DNA of 35,161 bases from a virus. The DNA lies in IMG/VR virus record IMGVR_UViG_3300036045_000512, positions 1 to 35,161 of that record; one strand, written 5' to 3'. Position numbers and translations under genes: made by a program. A model generated the notes under the pieces. The model was not told the origin of the DNA, searched no databases, and saw nothing but the letters and a program-made list of their open reading frames with translations. Every line of letters starts with the position of its first letter. Position 1 is the first letter of the stretch. Below are positions 1-9,100 of this stretch, one piece after another.

Positions 1-687
1 TTAATTTACGGGCAAATCGTAAGTACCAACAGTTATCGTCGCGTCGCAAGTGCCACTAATCGGACCGGCAGCGCCTCCTCCCTCGGCGTAGAGTGCGCAC
101 GAGCCGTAGCCGTCCAGCGTGAACGTGCCGCATTGGAAGCGTCCCGCCTCAGCAATTGTGGAAAGTCTTGGGTAATGGCCGCCCGCATAAAAAAAAAGAG
201 ACGGCCACCATGCCGACCCATCATAAACCAAATTGTAGTTATGGCCGAGGTAGAAAGGACTGACCGAAGAGCCAAAGCAAATCGCAAATCCCGGCGCCGC
301 GAAAAACGGGCTGTAAGCCACGTCAGCATAGGAGAATCCTCCCGCATCGGGAAACGCCCACGAAGTGCCGTCCGCCGTGAATGAGCTGATTAAGTCGGTC
401 ATCACCAGCGGGATTGAAGTTCTGTCCGCAGTGACTTCGGATGTCCCGCTCCAAGCATCGTCATCCGGAGGTTCATCAATCACAAAATTGGCGGTTATCG
501 CCAGTGACAATTCGTTCGCGCGGAACAGCAAATCGACCACCTGTGCGAGTGTCATCGCGAACGGATGGAACGTCCCATCGCCCGACTGCCATGCCGGATC
601 GGCTCCCTCAAAATCCTGAGAGACCTTGAACGGGAAACAATCAACCCACACGTCCCGGACCTTGTTGATTAAACCTTGAAGCTTCAT
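1..687 (-). CDS. Hypothetical distal tail protein (228 aa)
   Basis: I do not recognise a family. The protein is rich in Gly, Ala, Ser and aromatic residues, with many short hydrophobic stretches and no signal peptide or clear membrane segment. The second half (from about residue 105) looks beta-rich and contains several Cys residues. It is the last gene of the leftward late operon seen here. Its ATG overlaps the stop of the hub-like tail gene upstream in an ATGA junction (684-687), so it is probably translationally coupled to it. Position after tape measure and hub genes suggests a tail-tip or receptor-proximal component, but that is inferred from order only. The stop codon is the first three bases of the window, so the gene is complete. 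Confidence 0.7.
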   Translation of the reverse strand: MKLQGLINKVRDVWVDCFPFKVSQDFEGADPAWQSGDGTFHPFAMTLAQVVDLLFRANELSLAITANFVIDEPPDDDAWSGTSEVTADRTSIPLVMTDLISSFTADGTSWAFPDAGGFSYADVAYSPFFAAPGFAICFGSSVSPFYLGHNYNLVYDGSAWWPSLFFYAGGHYPRLSTIAEAGRFQCGTFTLDGYGSCALYAEGGGAAGPISGTCDATITVGTYDLPVN

Positions 688-3188
688 GGCGCATCGAGCG
701 GCTCGCTTAGGGGGTACACGTATAGCTTGAGGACCCCATCTTCGGCGCCATACACGCTGCGCAACTTGATATCGGTGGCGCCGGCCGTATTATCGGACGC
801 ATCGAGGCGCAGATGCGCATCCTCGCCCAAGCGCATGGCGATCCTGCCATTCCCATTTCCGTCGCGCGAGAGACTGACAATCGAAGAGAGGTCAAGCGCC
901 ACGATCTTGATGATCGAGTCGGTCAAAAAGCTCTGCGAGCCGGAGCCATATACGTTGATATTGCCCGTCTCTCCCTCCACTCCTGCATTGGTAGTGATGA
1001 GCAGCTTGGTGGGGGCGTCCGCATCCTTAATCACCATCTGCGCTGCGACGAGGACGAGAGAATCAATCGTGCACTCGGCGGGAGATGCCCCCATCGTCAA
1101 CACCCCAGATTGAGACTCCGCCTCTTCCGCCCAGTGAATGCAGCATGGCAATCCTCCCACTTCGAGATCAATCTCCGCGCTGGACAGTATGTCATACTCT
1201 TCGGGCTCCTCTTCGCCGGGACGATGGATGGTGAGTTTATGGAACTGCGCGCCAGTATCTTGTTCGAGGTCCGCTACCCGCAGGGAGATCTCTTCACCGG
1301 ACTCCGGGTCCCCCTGGATCGTCGCCAGCTTCTCTTTGACGTCTAGGACGATCATCTTTTGGTTGGCCCCTTCCTCAGTCAGCTTCACCTTTCCGGCTCC
1401 CGAATCTATCGAGATGCGCACCGTCGCTTCTTCTCCTTCGGTGACCACCTCGATGAGCCCCGTTTCTCCATCCAGCAATATGTACCTCTCTCCATCGTCG
1501 CTAGGCAACCGGAGCCTCTGCCAATACCCACCTTCGGCGCCTCCTGTGTCATCAGCGGACTGCGGCCCGAAGCTACCCTCGTCCTCGGCTTCGCTACCAT
1601 CTGCGCCTCCTCCGTAGGGGGATGGTCGGCGAACTCCCTGCGAGGGGGTTCTCCTCAACCGCGCGCCGCGCGAGAGCGACGCCCAATCGTTGGCGGTGAG
1701 ATGCTTGGCCGGGCCTACAGAGATAGATGTGCGCCCGGTCAATACATCATCCGTCACTTCTTGCACGGTGGCGTCCATCCTAGCCCATGTGACCGCGCCT
1801 CCCGAAATATTCAGTAGGCTGCCAGGTGTCACATCGAGAGTAGGCTCCTCCAGCGTCACCACCACGGCCCCCTCGTATTGAAGTCGAGAAAGGGACGCGA
1901 ACAGCTTGTCCGCCAGCCCCTTCGGCGCGGGCTCCATGAAAGTCCTCTCTGAGCCTGGTAAAGACGCGTTTGACGTGCCGTAGTAGGTGCGGGAGCGGGC
2001 ATTGGTGCAGAGCACCCGCGTCGAGATGGGCACCCCTCCTCGCTTGCTCACCACAGTGCCATTTTCATTGATCACTTCGTAGTTCACTCGAGCCCGGATA
2101 GTCGCGCGTTTCGATTCGATGTCCTGCTGCTCCATCCAATCTGGGATCGACCCAGAAATCAGCTCGCGCGGGAGGGGAGGGGACGCCGGCACTACATCAG
2201 TGATCTCCACATTTTGGAAAGTCCCGTCGCGGAGCCAATCGAGTCGGCCTTGCCACCAGGCCACAGAGAACAGGCTGATGGGCTCGACCTCCACCTTCTG
2301 CTTCGCGGGCTGGCTGGGGCCGCCTCCGATCGCGGCGCTCGAACTTTGGAGTTCGATGGTTTCCACGATCACTCCCTCATCTCCCTCTTCTCCGGTTCCG
2401 GCGCGCTCCTCCTCGACCTTGCGGTCACCATCGTCTCCTTGCCACACGAACTTCACGATGACTCCCTTAGGCACCAGATCCTCTCGCGCAGTCATGTGAA
2501 TGGATTCGCAGAACTTCCGCTCGACCGTTCGTCTCGGCAGCGACTTGGCCAGCCTCACATGCATCACGGGCGTGGCCTGGCGGTAATCGAAGTAAGTCAC
2601 GGCATCTGGCACCCATCTCAGCACCCTCACCAATGCCTCGGCGCAGGATATATCCCTGGCCTCGTCCCATGGTATCTCGATACTCGGCTCTACATCGCCG
2701 AGCCGAACACCCGTGACGGTCTTCATGATCTCCCGAATGACTTCGACGAGGGACACCTTCTCGCCGGTCTTGCTCTGCCCTAGCACCACCTGAGACAGCG
2801 TCTGCGAGAAGAACAGCCGGGGGGGCGGGTCGTCAGACTCCGGGTCGCCGCCCTCTTGGCGCTCCGAAAACTCGAAATCTTGCACGTAGGTGCTTCGTTC
2901 AAGAAAACTCCATGGTCCCACGAGGTTGACCTCCACCGATTCTTGACGACCTGACGCCTTCACCGTCGGCGGCCGGAGCACCCGGCCCGCAAATATGGAC
3001 CTGCCTCGATACAACACCGAGTAGGTCTGCCACAACTGGAACGGGACGCGGAGAGGCCGATCGAAAGGCACGTCCAAAAAGAGAGACAACTCATCGCTTG
3101 CCTGGTTGCGCAGAGTCCTGGTCGCGGCCGAGACCCCGAGCGCCTCAAACGTAGCGTGTCCGCCCGGACCGCTCACTTGCCAGCTCAT
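684..3188 (-). CDS. Tail hub/tip protein, tail-associated (834 aa)
   Basis: This large protein directly follows the tape measure gene, the usual place for the distal tail, hub or central fibre proteins of siphophages. Residues 1-100 are beta-rich and carry the motifs LWQTYSVLYRGRSIFAGRV, reminiscent of hub-domain proteins (gp27/gpD/Dit-Tal folds), though this match is by eye only. A Gly/Asp/Glu-rich hinge near residues 525-555 separates it from a C-terminal part of short beta repeats (for example GERYILLDGETGLIEV), typical of spike or beta-helical regions. Start and stop overlap both neighbours through ATGA junctions at 3185-3188 and 684-687. The structural role is inferred mainly from context; the exact family is not identified. 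Confidence 0.6.
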   Translation of the reverse strand: MSWQVSGPGGHATFEALGVSAATRTLRNQASDELSLFLDVPFDRPLRVPFQLWQTYSVLYRGRSIFAGRVLRPPTVKASGRQESVEVNLVGPWSFLERSTYVQDFEFSERQEGGDPESDDPPPRLFFSQTLSQVVLGQSKTGEKVSLVEVIREIMKTVTGVRLGDVEPSIEIPWDEARDISCAEALVRVLRWVPDAVTYFDYRQATPVMHVRLAKSLPRRTVERKFCESIHMTAREDLVPKGVIVKFVWQGDDGDRKVEEERAGTGEEGDEGVIVETIELQSSSAAIGGGPSQPAKQKVEVEPISLFSVAWWQGRLDWLRDGTFQNVEITDVVPASPPLPRELISGSIPDWMEQQDIESKRATIRARVNYEVINENGTVVSKRGGVPISTRVLCTNARSRTYYGTSNASLPGSERTFMEPAPKGLADKLFASLSRLQYEGAVVVTLEEPTLDVTPGSLLNISGGAVTWARMDATVQEVTDDVLTGRTSISVGPAKHLTANDWASLSRGARLRRTPSQGVRRPSPYGGGADGSEAEDEGSFGPQSADDTGGAEGGYWQRLRLPSDDGERYILLDGETGLIEVVTEGEEATVRISIDSGAGKVKLTEEGANQKMIVLDVKEKLATIQGDPESGEEISLRVADLEQDTGAQFHKLTIHRPGEEEPEEYDILSSAEIDLEVGGLPCCIHWAEEAESQSGVLTMGASPAECTIDSLVLVAAQMVIKDADAPTKLLITTNAGVEGETGNINVYGSGSQSFLTDSIIKIVALDLSSIVSLSRDGNGNGRIAMRLGEDAHLRLDASDNTAGATDIKLRSVYGAEDGVLKLYVYPLSEPLDAP

Positions 3189-5692
3189 GCCACCGCCTTG
3201 GCCAAGCTGGCCACTTGCGCGGAGAGCAAGCGTATCTCGCTGGCGATCGCATTCTGTTTTTGCGTAATCACGCTGAGAGTCTCCACCATGCTGGCTCCCA
3301 TCTCATTGATCGCAGCGCCTACCGCATCGGTGGAGCCACTCGCCGCGCCTGTGGCTTCCGACACTTGCTCGCCCGCCTGCTCGGCGGCTGCACGGGCGCG
3401 TTCCAGGGGGCCGTCACCTGGCGTGATGCGTCTGCCCTCATAAGTATCGGCGGCCACATCGGCGGCCGCGCGATCCTGCGCGCGCGTGCGAAGCGTGAAC
3501 TCGTCTTGGCTGATCTTTTGGCCTCCCGGAGTCCGCTCGTCGCGCGGCTGTTGGTCTTGGAGGTTGCGGCGGCGCTCCGCGTCCGCCATGGCACGCTCCG
3601 CCGCCAGCCTGCGCTCGTACAAATCTGTAGCCTCTCTTTGGGTGATGGCCCCATCCATCCAGAGAGCGTTGATCTCTTCGAGGATGGCTCGCTCGCGCTC
3701 CATCCTCTGAGCCTCTTCGTCTCGTCCCTTCGCCCGCATCTCGGCCATGCGCACTTCGAATTCCAATGCTTCGCGGCGCCGAGCGTGGGCGCGCTCCTCT
3801 CGCTCTTGAGCCTCCTGCTTTTGCTTGGCGTCCTCCGCGTCGGCCTCCTCCTTCTTCTTTTTATCCTCGTCGATTTTTTTGGTGGCGGCCTCGAGTAATT
3901 CGGCTTCCCTCTCCAGCAGCTTGATCCACTCGATGTGCGCAGCGAGTTCCTCCGGTTTGGCTCCTCGATCGAGCTTGTTGCCAGCCAGTTCTCCTCGGCG
4001 GCGATCGAGGGCCTCGTCCACCCGGGCCGCATCCCCGCTCTCGATCACGTCCTTAAGCTCCGCGTTCCTGGCCGCGCGCCTCTTCTCCTCCTCATACTTC
4101 GTGAGAGTTTCCGCGTTCTCCAACGCGTTCGCCTCGCGGCGACGCTCGGCCGCTTCGGCGGCTTGCTCTTCGGCGGTGGCTGCCATCGCATTCCGTCGCC
4201 GCTCCATCTCCTCCTGAGAAATATTAGCGAGCGCCTTGCGGTACGTCTCCAGGGTCCTCACCTGCGCCTCCCAGCCTTCCCGAGTCCCATCCGGGATCTG
4301 CCATTTGTTCCACCAAGGCAAGCTATCCAGGGCCTTCAGATTCGATTGCATCAACTCGATTTCGCCGTTGATCCTTGCGAGGACCTGGCCGCGTCCCTCA
4401 TCGCTCGACACGTTGCGCAGCAGTCCATTGATCTGTTGGTTTGCCTGATTGATGTGCTCGCCGATCTCGCCCACCGCTTCAGTGCCTCGGTCCATCTGGC
4501 TGCCGATCTCGTTGCCCAGTTCATAACTGGAGATCGCCGCTAGGCCCAAAGCCGCCGCTCCGGACATCCCGCCGCCCGCGCGGCCTGCCGCACCCGGAGC
4601 CAAGGCGCCTGGAGCGCGCGCCGCTGTATTGGCGGCCCAGGCGGCGGAGTTCGCTTGCACGGCGGCGGTCTCGGCTCTGACGGCCATTGTTTTTTTCACG
4701 ATACCCAACGTCCAATTTGCCAAGGCGCCTGCCCATTGGCCGATCTTCCACCCCGCGTAGGCGAGGGCGGCGGCCCTGGCGGCTCGGGCCGCCGCGTTCA
4801 CGTAATCGGCATGCTGCGCCAGCCATACCTTCCCTTCGAGCACGGCCTGGCGGAAGTCCATCCACGTCTGGAGCAAGTCCTTCAAGCCGCGCTTGAATTG
4901 GTCGCTGTTCATGGTCTCCTGCAAATCCATGTAACTGGCCTTCTGTTTTTCGAACAGATCGGCGGTCAGCGAGGCTGCTGTCTGCGTGAAGGCGTCTTCG
5001 ATATTGGAGAGGCTCACCGTGTAGCTCTGCGCTCCGCGCCGGCCGGCCTCGGCGAAGGAGTCCATCCTTCCCTGTATGAACTCGAATAAAGTACCTTGCT
5101 GCTTCGCGTCCTCGACCTGCTTGCGTGTGATCTCGAGAATCCTCGCGGCCTGGGCGTCCTCATTGATGTTCCCCATCAAAATCGCGCGAGTCTCTTGGAG
5201 GATTTGCTCGTTCCGGATGCCCAGGCCGGCGAGTGTCTGGCTCATCGTGACGATGGTATTGACCTGCTGCTGGATGTTCATCCCCGAGGATGCCATCGCG
5301 CCGGCGGTGCCTTGGTAAGCCTGCACGAGCGACTCGAAGGTCGCGGGAGATTCTTTGGCCGCCTGCTTGAGCATTTCGATAGCACCAGCCGCCTCTTCGA
5401 GCGCGGCGTCAAAATCCTGGAATTTGCCGGTCTGATCGAACTGCTTCAGCACGGCGGCGATGCCGAGCTTGCTGGTCTCCAAAGTCGCGTTGAATTGGAT
5501 GCCCTTATCGACCACCGAATCCATCATCTGCGGGATCGAGCGCAACCCCTGCGCGATCTGGGAGCCGATGTCAAAATTCAGCCCGGCCTTGATCTGCTCG
5601 AACACCGAGAAGATCTGCGTGCGCATGCGCTCGATCTCGGTCGCATCCGCGCGGGCGCGGATTAGGATGTCGGCGGTGGCGGCGTCGGGCAT
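3185..5692 (-). CDS. Tail tape measure protein (835 aa)
   Basis: Sets tail length and is packed inside the tail tube. The evidence is size (among the longest genes here), position immediately after the frameshifting tail assembly chaperone, and composition. The N-terminal 250 residues are helical, an Ala-rich hydrophobic stretch lies near residues 305-345 and again around 360-390, and from about 480 to 745 there is a very long charged coiled-coil region rich in Glu, Arg and Lys. Start choice: the frame is open to a GTG at 5731, but the ATG at 5692 begins MPDAATADILIRARADATEI, a typical tape-measure N-terminus. It overlaps the end of the chaperone extension (stop at 5662) by 31 nt. Neither start has a convincing Shine-Dalgarno site, so coupling to the frameshift product is likely. 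Confidence 0.8.
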   Translation of the reverse strand: MPDAATADILIRARADATEIERMRTQIFSVFEQIKAGLNFDIGSQIAQGLRSIPQMMDSVVDKGIQFNATLETSKLGIAAVLKQFDQTGKFQDFDAALEEAAGAIEMLKQAAKESPATFESLVQAYQGTAGAMASSGMNIQQQVNTIVTMSQTLAGLGIRNEQILQETRAILMGNINEDAQAARILEITRKQVEDAKQQGTLFEFIQGRMDSFAEAGRRGAQSYTVSLSNIEDAFTQTAASLTADLFEKQKASYMDLQETMNSDQFKRGLKDLLQTWMDFRQAVLEGKVWLAQHADYVNAAARAARAAALAYAGWKIGQWAGALANWTLGIVKKTMAVRAETAAVQANSAAWAANTAARAPGALAPGAAGRAGGGMSGAAALGLAAISSYELGNEIGSQMDRGTEAVGEIGEHINQANQQINGLLRNVSSDEGRGQVLARINGEIELMQSNLKALDSLPWWNKWQIPDGTREGWEAQVRTLETYRKALANISQEEMERRRNAMAATAEEQAAEAAERRREANALENAETLTKYEEEKRRAARNAELKDVIESGDAARVDEALDRRRGELAGNKLDRGAKPEELAAHIEWIKLLEREAELLEAATKKIDEDKKKKEEADAEDAKQKQEAQEREERAHARRREALEFEVRMAEMRAKGRDEEAQRMERERAILEEINALWMDGAITQREATDLYERRLAAERAMADAERRRNLQDQQPRDERTPGGQKISQDEFTLRTRAQDRAAADVAADTYEGRRITPGDGPLERARAAAEQAGEQVSEATGAASGSTDAVGAAINEMGASMVETLSVITQKQNAIASEIRLLSAQVASLAKAVA

Positions 5693-6110
5693 AGGCGGGC
5701 TGCGTAAGCAAGCACTTGGGCGGGCGTCCACTCAGCCATTGCCTGGGGAGCAATGCCGAGATGCACGCCCACTGTCAGGTAGGCATCTAGGAGGGCTTCG
5801 GCGCTTCCTCCGCGATGGCTCCCAGGAGCTTCGCCTGGCGCGCCATCGAGCGCCGGGCGAAGGATGATAAAAAATCCAGATTGAGCACCTCGCCGGCGGC
5901 GAGCACCTCCAGAGCGCTCTCGCGCGTGAGCGAATCCACCCACTCGGCATCGCACCCCGTGAAGAGCGCGATCGTCGCCGCCTCATCATCCACTACGCGC
6001 AGGTACTCGCGCATCTGCGAGAGCGCCAGCGCCTTTACTTCGATTTCTTCGGTTTTTCCGTCCTGGTAAAGAACCGGAAGGGGTTTGCGGGCGAGTATGG
6101 TATCGATCAT
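5662..6110 (-). CDS. Tail assembly chaperone GT, -1 frameshift product (149 aa)
   Basis: This is the extended form of the gene at 5787-6110. The first 81 codons are read in frame 0. The ribosome then slips back one base on T TTT TTA (5874-5868) and reads 68 more codons to a TAA at 5664-5662. The extension includes ALLDAYLTVGVHLGIAPQAM and WTPAQVLAYAARL, which resembles the T domain of lambda-like gpGT (a hydrophobic helix, then a T-P start to a second helix). In lambda and many siphophages the G and GT forms act together as chaperones that load tube subunits on the tape measure. The -1 frame is open across the whole overlap, the site is in the correct register, and a strong hairpin follows. 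I infer the frameshift; no product is shown. Confidence 0.75.
5787..6110 (-). CDS. Tail assembly chaperone G (107 aa)
   Basis: The unshifted product of the chaperone gene. It is a small, mixed-charge protein (MIDTILARKPLPVLYQDGKT at the N-terminus) lying just before the tape measure gene, as expected for the gpG-type tail assembly chaperone of siphophages. It ends at a TAG at 5789-5787, while the -1 frame continues to 5662. No Shine-Dalgarno site is visible before the ATG at 6110, so it may rely on coupling or read-in from upstream. An unusual point is that it is separated from the tube gene (11270-12454) by about 5 kb of fibre and appendage genes; in most siphophages the two are adjacent. 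Confidence 0.75.
   Translation of the reverse strand: MIDTILARKPLPVLYQDGKTEEIEVKALALSQMREYLRVVDDEAATIALFTGCDAEWVDSLTRESALEVLAAGEVLNLDFLSSFARRSMARQAKLLGAIAEEAPKPS
5829..5874 (-). promoter_or_regulatory. Programmed -1 ribosomal frameshift signal
   Basis: On the minus strand the slippery heptamer TTTTTTA lies at 5874-5868, in the register X XXY YYZ (codons TTT and TTA are Phe80 and Leu81 of the zero frame). A spacer of 5 nt (5867-5863) leads into an inverted repeat at 5862-5829. Its outer stem is CTTCGCC pairing with GGCGAAG (7 bp), then a single C/A mismatch, then an inner stem GGCGC pairing with GCGCC (5 bp), closing an 8-nt loop. Heptamer, spacing and stem match the standard layout for -1 frameshifting in tail chaperone genes. 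Confidence 0.8.
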
Positions 6111-6124
6111 AGGGGTTGCTGAGT

Positions 6125-6193
6125 TTAGGGTACTGAGAGCGATGTCACATCCATCTGCTCCATATTGTTTCCGGTGGTGGGCATGCCATTCAT
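6125..6193 (-). CDS. Possible 22-aa peptide upstream of the chaperone
   Basis: The gap between the fibre gene and the chaperone gene contains a short open frame, starting at an ATG whose reading begins MNGMPTTGNNMEQMDVTSL and ending at TAA 6127-6125, 14 nt before the chaperone start. A GGAGG lies 13 nt upstream of this ATG, within the end of the fibre gene. The frame is also open further upstream, overlapping the fibre C-terminus. It could be a leader peptide that couples translation into the chaperone gene (which lacks its own Shine-Dalgarno site), a remnant of another tail gene, or chance. Nothing else is seen in this gap. Confidence 0.2.
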   Translation of the reverse strand: MNGMPTTGNNMEQMDVTSLSVP

Positions 6194-6197
6194 AGGG

Positions 6198-9100
6198 TTA
6201 AGGCGACCTCCGAGCTCGAATCTCTCCAAAGGCCGACATTGTGCCCGCAGAAAAAGTAGCACGTGCGACAAGATAATAGGTGGTCGTGGAGGACACCGTG
6301 ATGCGAGCAGCAGACTTCGAGTGCGTCCAAGTGTCAGACAAGAGCGTCGTCATAAAGGGTGTGCTCACAAAATGACCGGTCGTCGTACTCAACGTCGCCG
6401 ACGTTGCCCCGAAGCTCGATTCCTGCCGCGTACTTGTGGTGGATGTGCCTGCAAAGTAAACATCGTAGGTCACATCCCATCGGCCTGCGGGAAGCGAGAT
6501 GCTCGTAACGTTAGCGGCCGTAGCCGTGGTTAAGGCCACCGCACTGCCCGAGTTGACGGTGGCAGACACCATGTTCCCGCCGAACGCCGGTGTGATAAGA
6601 ATCTTGTTAGCGGCCACTACAACGCCAACGGCTGCTTCATCGCTCGACAGCCTGATGTTCGTATCATCAGTGCAAAAGATGTTGTTGCCATGAGTAAGGA
6701 CTGCGCCTGTCGCATCGGACGACCAGAAGAAGTAGACGTTGCCAACGGTCAAATTGCTCATGTTAGTGACCGCCGTAGTACCCGTAATCTGCACCACATT
6801 ACCGGCCACGCCGCTCAAGTCGATGGTGGCGCCCGACGCCACGCTTGTACCGCGTTGCGTGAGCGTCGATCCCGACAGCGTGAGGCTGCGCAATACCCCG
6901 TCCCCGGTCTTGCTAAAGCTCCACGTCTCAGCGTCGCCCGCGTCCAGATTAAGTCCCCGCACCTTTTGGGATGCGGTGAGATAAAAATTCTCTGTGCCAA
7001 AAAAATCGTTCACCCCCAGATTGCCCCAGGCCAATTTGGACGAACCGTCAGGACCGCTAAGCTCGCGATTCCCCCAGGCGACCGACGTCTCCCCTATCGA
7101 ATCGTACAGTACCCGACCTGTAAAACTTGCCGATTCTAGCCCAGTTATAGGATCAATGACAAAAAAATTAGAAGGGCTGATGCTTAACAAAGTATTACCG
7201 TAAGACGTCTGAAAAATTAAAGCGGCGTCTCCTTTCGGCATAAGGACCATATCTATATCTGCCTGTGAGCCTCCCGGTCGAATCTGGACCTCATTTTCCG
7301 CGCCGTCCTCAAAAAAGATAAAATCGCCCGTGCCTTTGGCCGACGCCCGCCAATCCGCACTGGGGGACGTAGTCGCGGCACCGTAGGTGATGGTCGACCC
7401 CGCGCCCACGTCGGGCGCAAATACATTCGATTGGAGGGGCAGAGCCAGATCCGCAGACTGCTCGATCCAGGCCGCTCCGTCGTAGGTGTATGCTAGATGC
7501 CAGATTTGAGCCGAAACATTGTTGATGGCCCGAAGCACCGTCCCTCCGGAGCCGGAGCGGACATTGATGGTGGGGTTCGCCGACGCTTCCTTGTCCAGTC
7601 TCAAGAAAAATGTCGCTCCTTCGAAGGCTCCTGTGTTGTCGAGATCGATATTGTAAGTGTAGGTGCCGGCGCCGGCGTCGATGTCGTATCTGCGGACCTG
7701 TTCTTTGATGCCGACAGTCACGAGGTCGGTCGCGCCGGCCGTGATCGCTCCGGATGCCCACACCTGGCCACGCCCGATGTGAGATCCGGCATTACGGCCC
7801 TTGAGGAACCCGCCGCTGCCGACCTCCATGTCTCGGATGACCGAACCTCGGAATGGGGTTGTGCCATTACCGATCATGCCGAAGTTCGCCCCCGCGAGAG
7901 GTATGATATTAGCTCCCTCTCCCGAGCCTGGGGTTACGCCGATGAGGCCACCGCCGCCTCCATTATCGCCGATTTTTAACACGTTGCCCTCGCGATAGAT
8001 GGTACTCCGGTCGTTTGTGGATGTCGGGCCTGAAATATCATCCAGGATTATTGCGGGGCCGCCCGGTACAGAGCCATCATGTTGGAGGATCAAGGTCTTA
8101 TTGAGCATCAGGCCGGTCGCGCTCTCGGCGTCGGTCCTGATGGTGGGGGGTACGCTGCCAGTGCTCGCCAGTGTCAGCAGGGCCACGGTCTCTCGTTGCG
8201 GCCTCAATGCTCCAAAGATCGGCAGCGACTGCTTGAGTCGCCCCAAGAGCATGCCGTATCCAGAGGCAGAAGGATGAGTCCCGTCTGCCATCCATCCGGC
8301 TGCATTAGCAGCGGCATAGCTGATATAAGGAGTGTAACCGTCGAAGAAGCTCTCGTTATTGCTGATCGCCAGTCCTCTCAGGACAGCCCCCTGGGCTCGG
8401 CACGATGCCTCAGATAAGGAGATTGGGTTCGGTCCGATCCACAGCCAATCCGTGGAGACCCCGCTCGCTGTATTCATCCTCGAATAGAACGCCGGCATGT
8501 GTGCGCTGTACGTGGCAACGTCATCCGTGCCGAGCCACACCATCACGTCTGGCGCCACGGATGCCATGATTGGATTGAGCACCGCCGTGGGCACCGTGTT
8601 GAATTGCTCCACCGTCGTGTCCCCGCGCGTGATAGCGCCGTAGATTACTCCTCGCGAGGTGGAGTCTCTCGCCTCCATACCTATGATTTTGACGCTGCCA
8701 GTCAGCCCCACGATACCGACCCGCATATTCGCCCGCGTCACCGAACCGCTCGTCACCGAACCGCTCGTCGTACCATTGCTGGCCGATATATTGTCTCCGC
8801 CGATGCCTGAATCCGTCCACGCCCCGGCCCCGATCTTGTACTGAATCTTATAGGTCCCTCCGCCACTCTCGGCGACGACCATTGCCTTGATCGAATCAAC
8901 CCCAATAATGTCCAGAGACCCAGGAGCGCACATGACGAATCGCTGGCCGCTGGTGACCGTATCGTACACGCCATTGACCCACGTCGAGAATTGCCCTGTC
9001 GACGTCGTTGAAGTGCCTGTCCCATCACCCGGGCTGCCGACAGTGTATCCTGCGATCCCGATCGTGTCGCGCAGTAGGGCATGCATATGCGAATAGAGAT

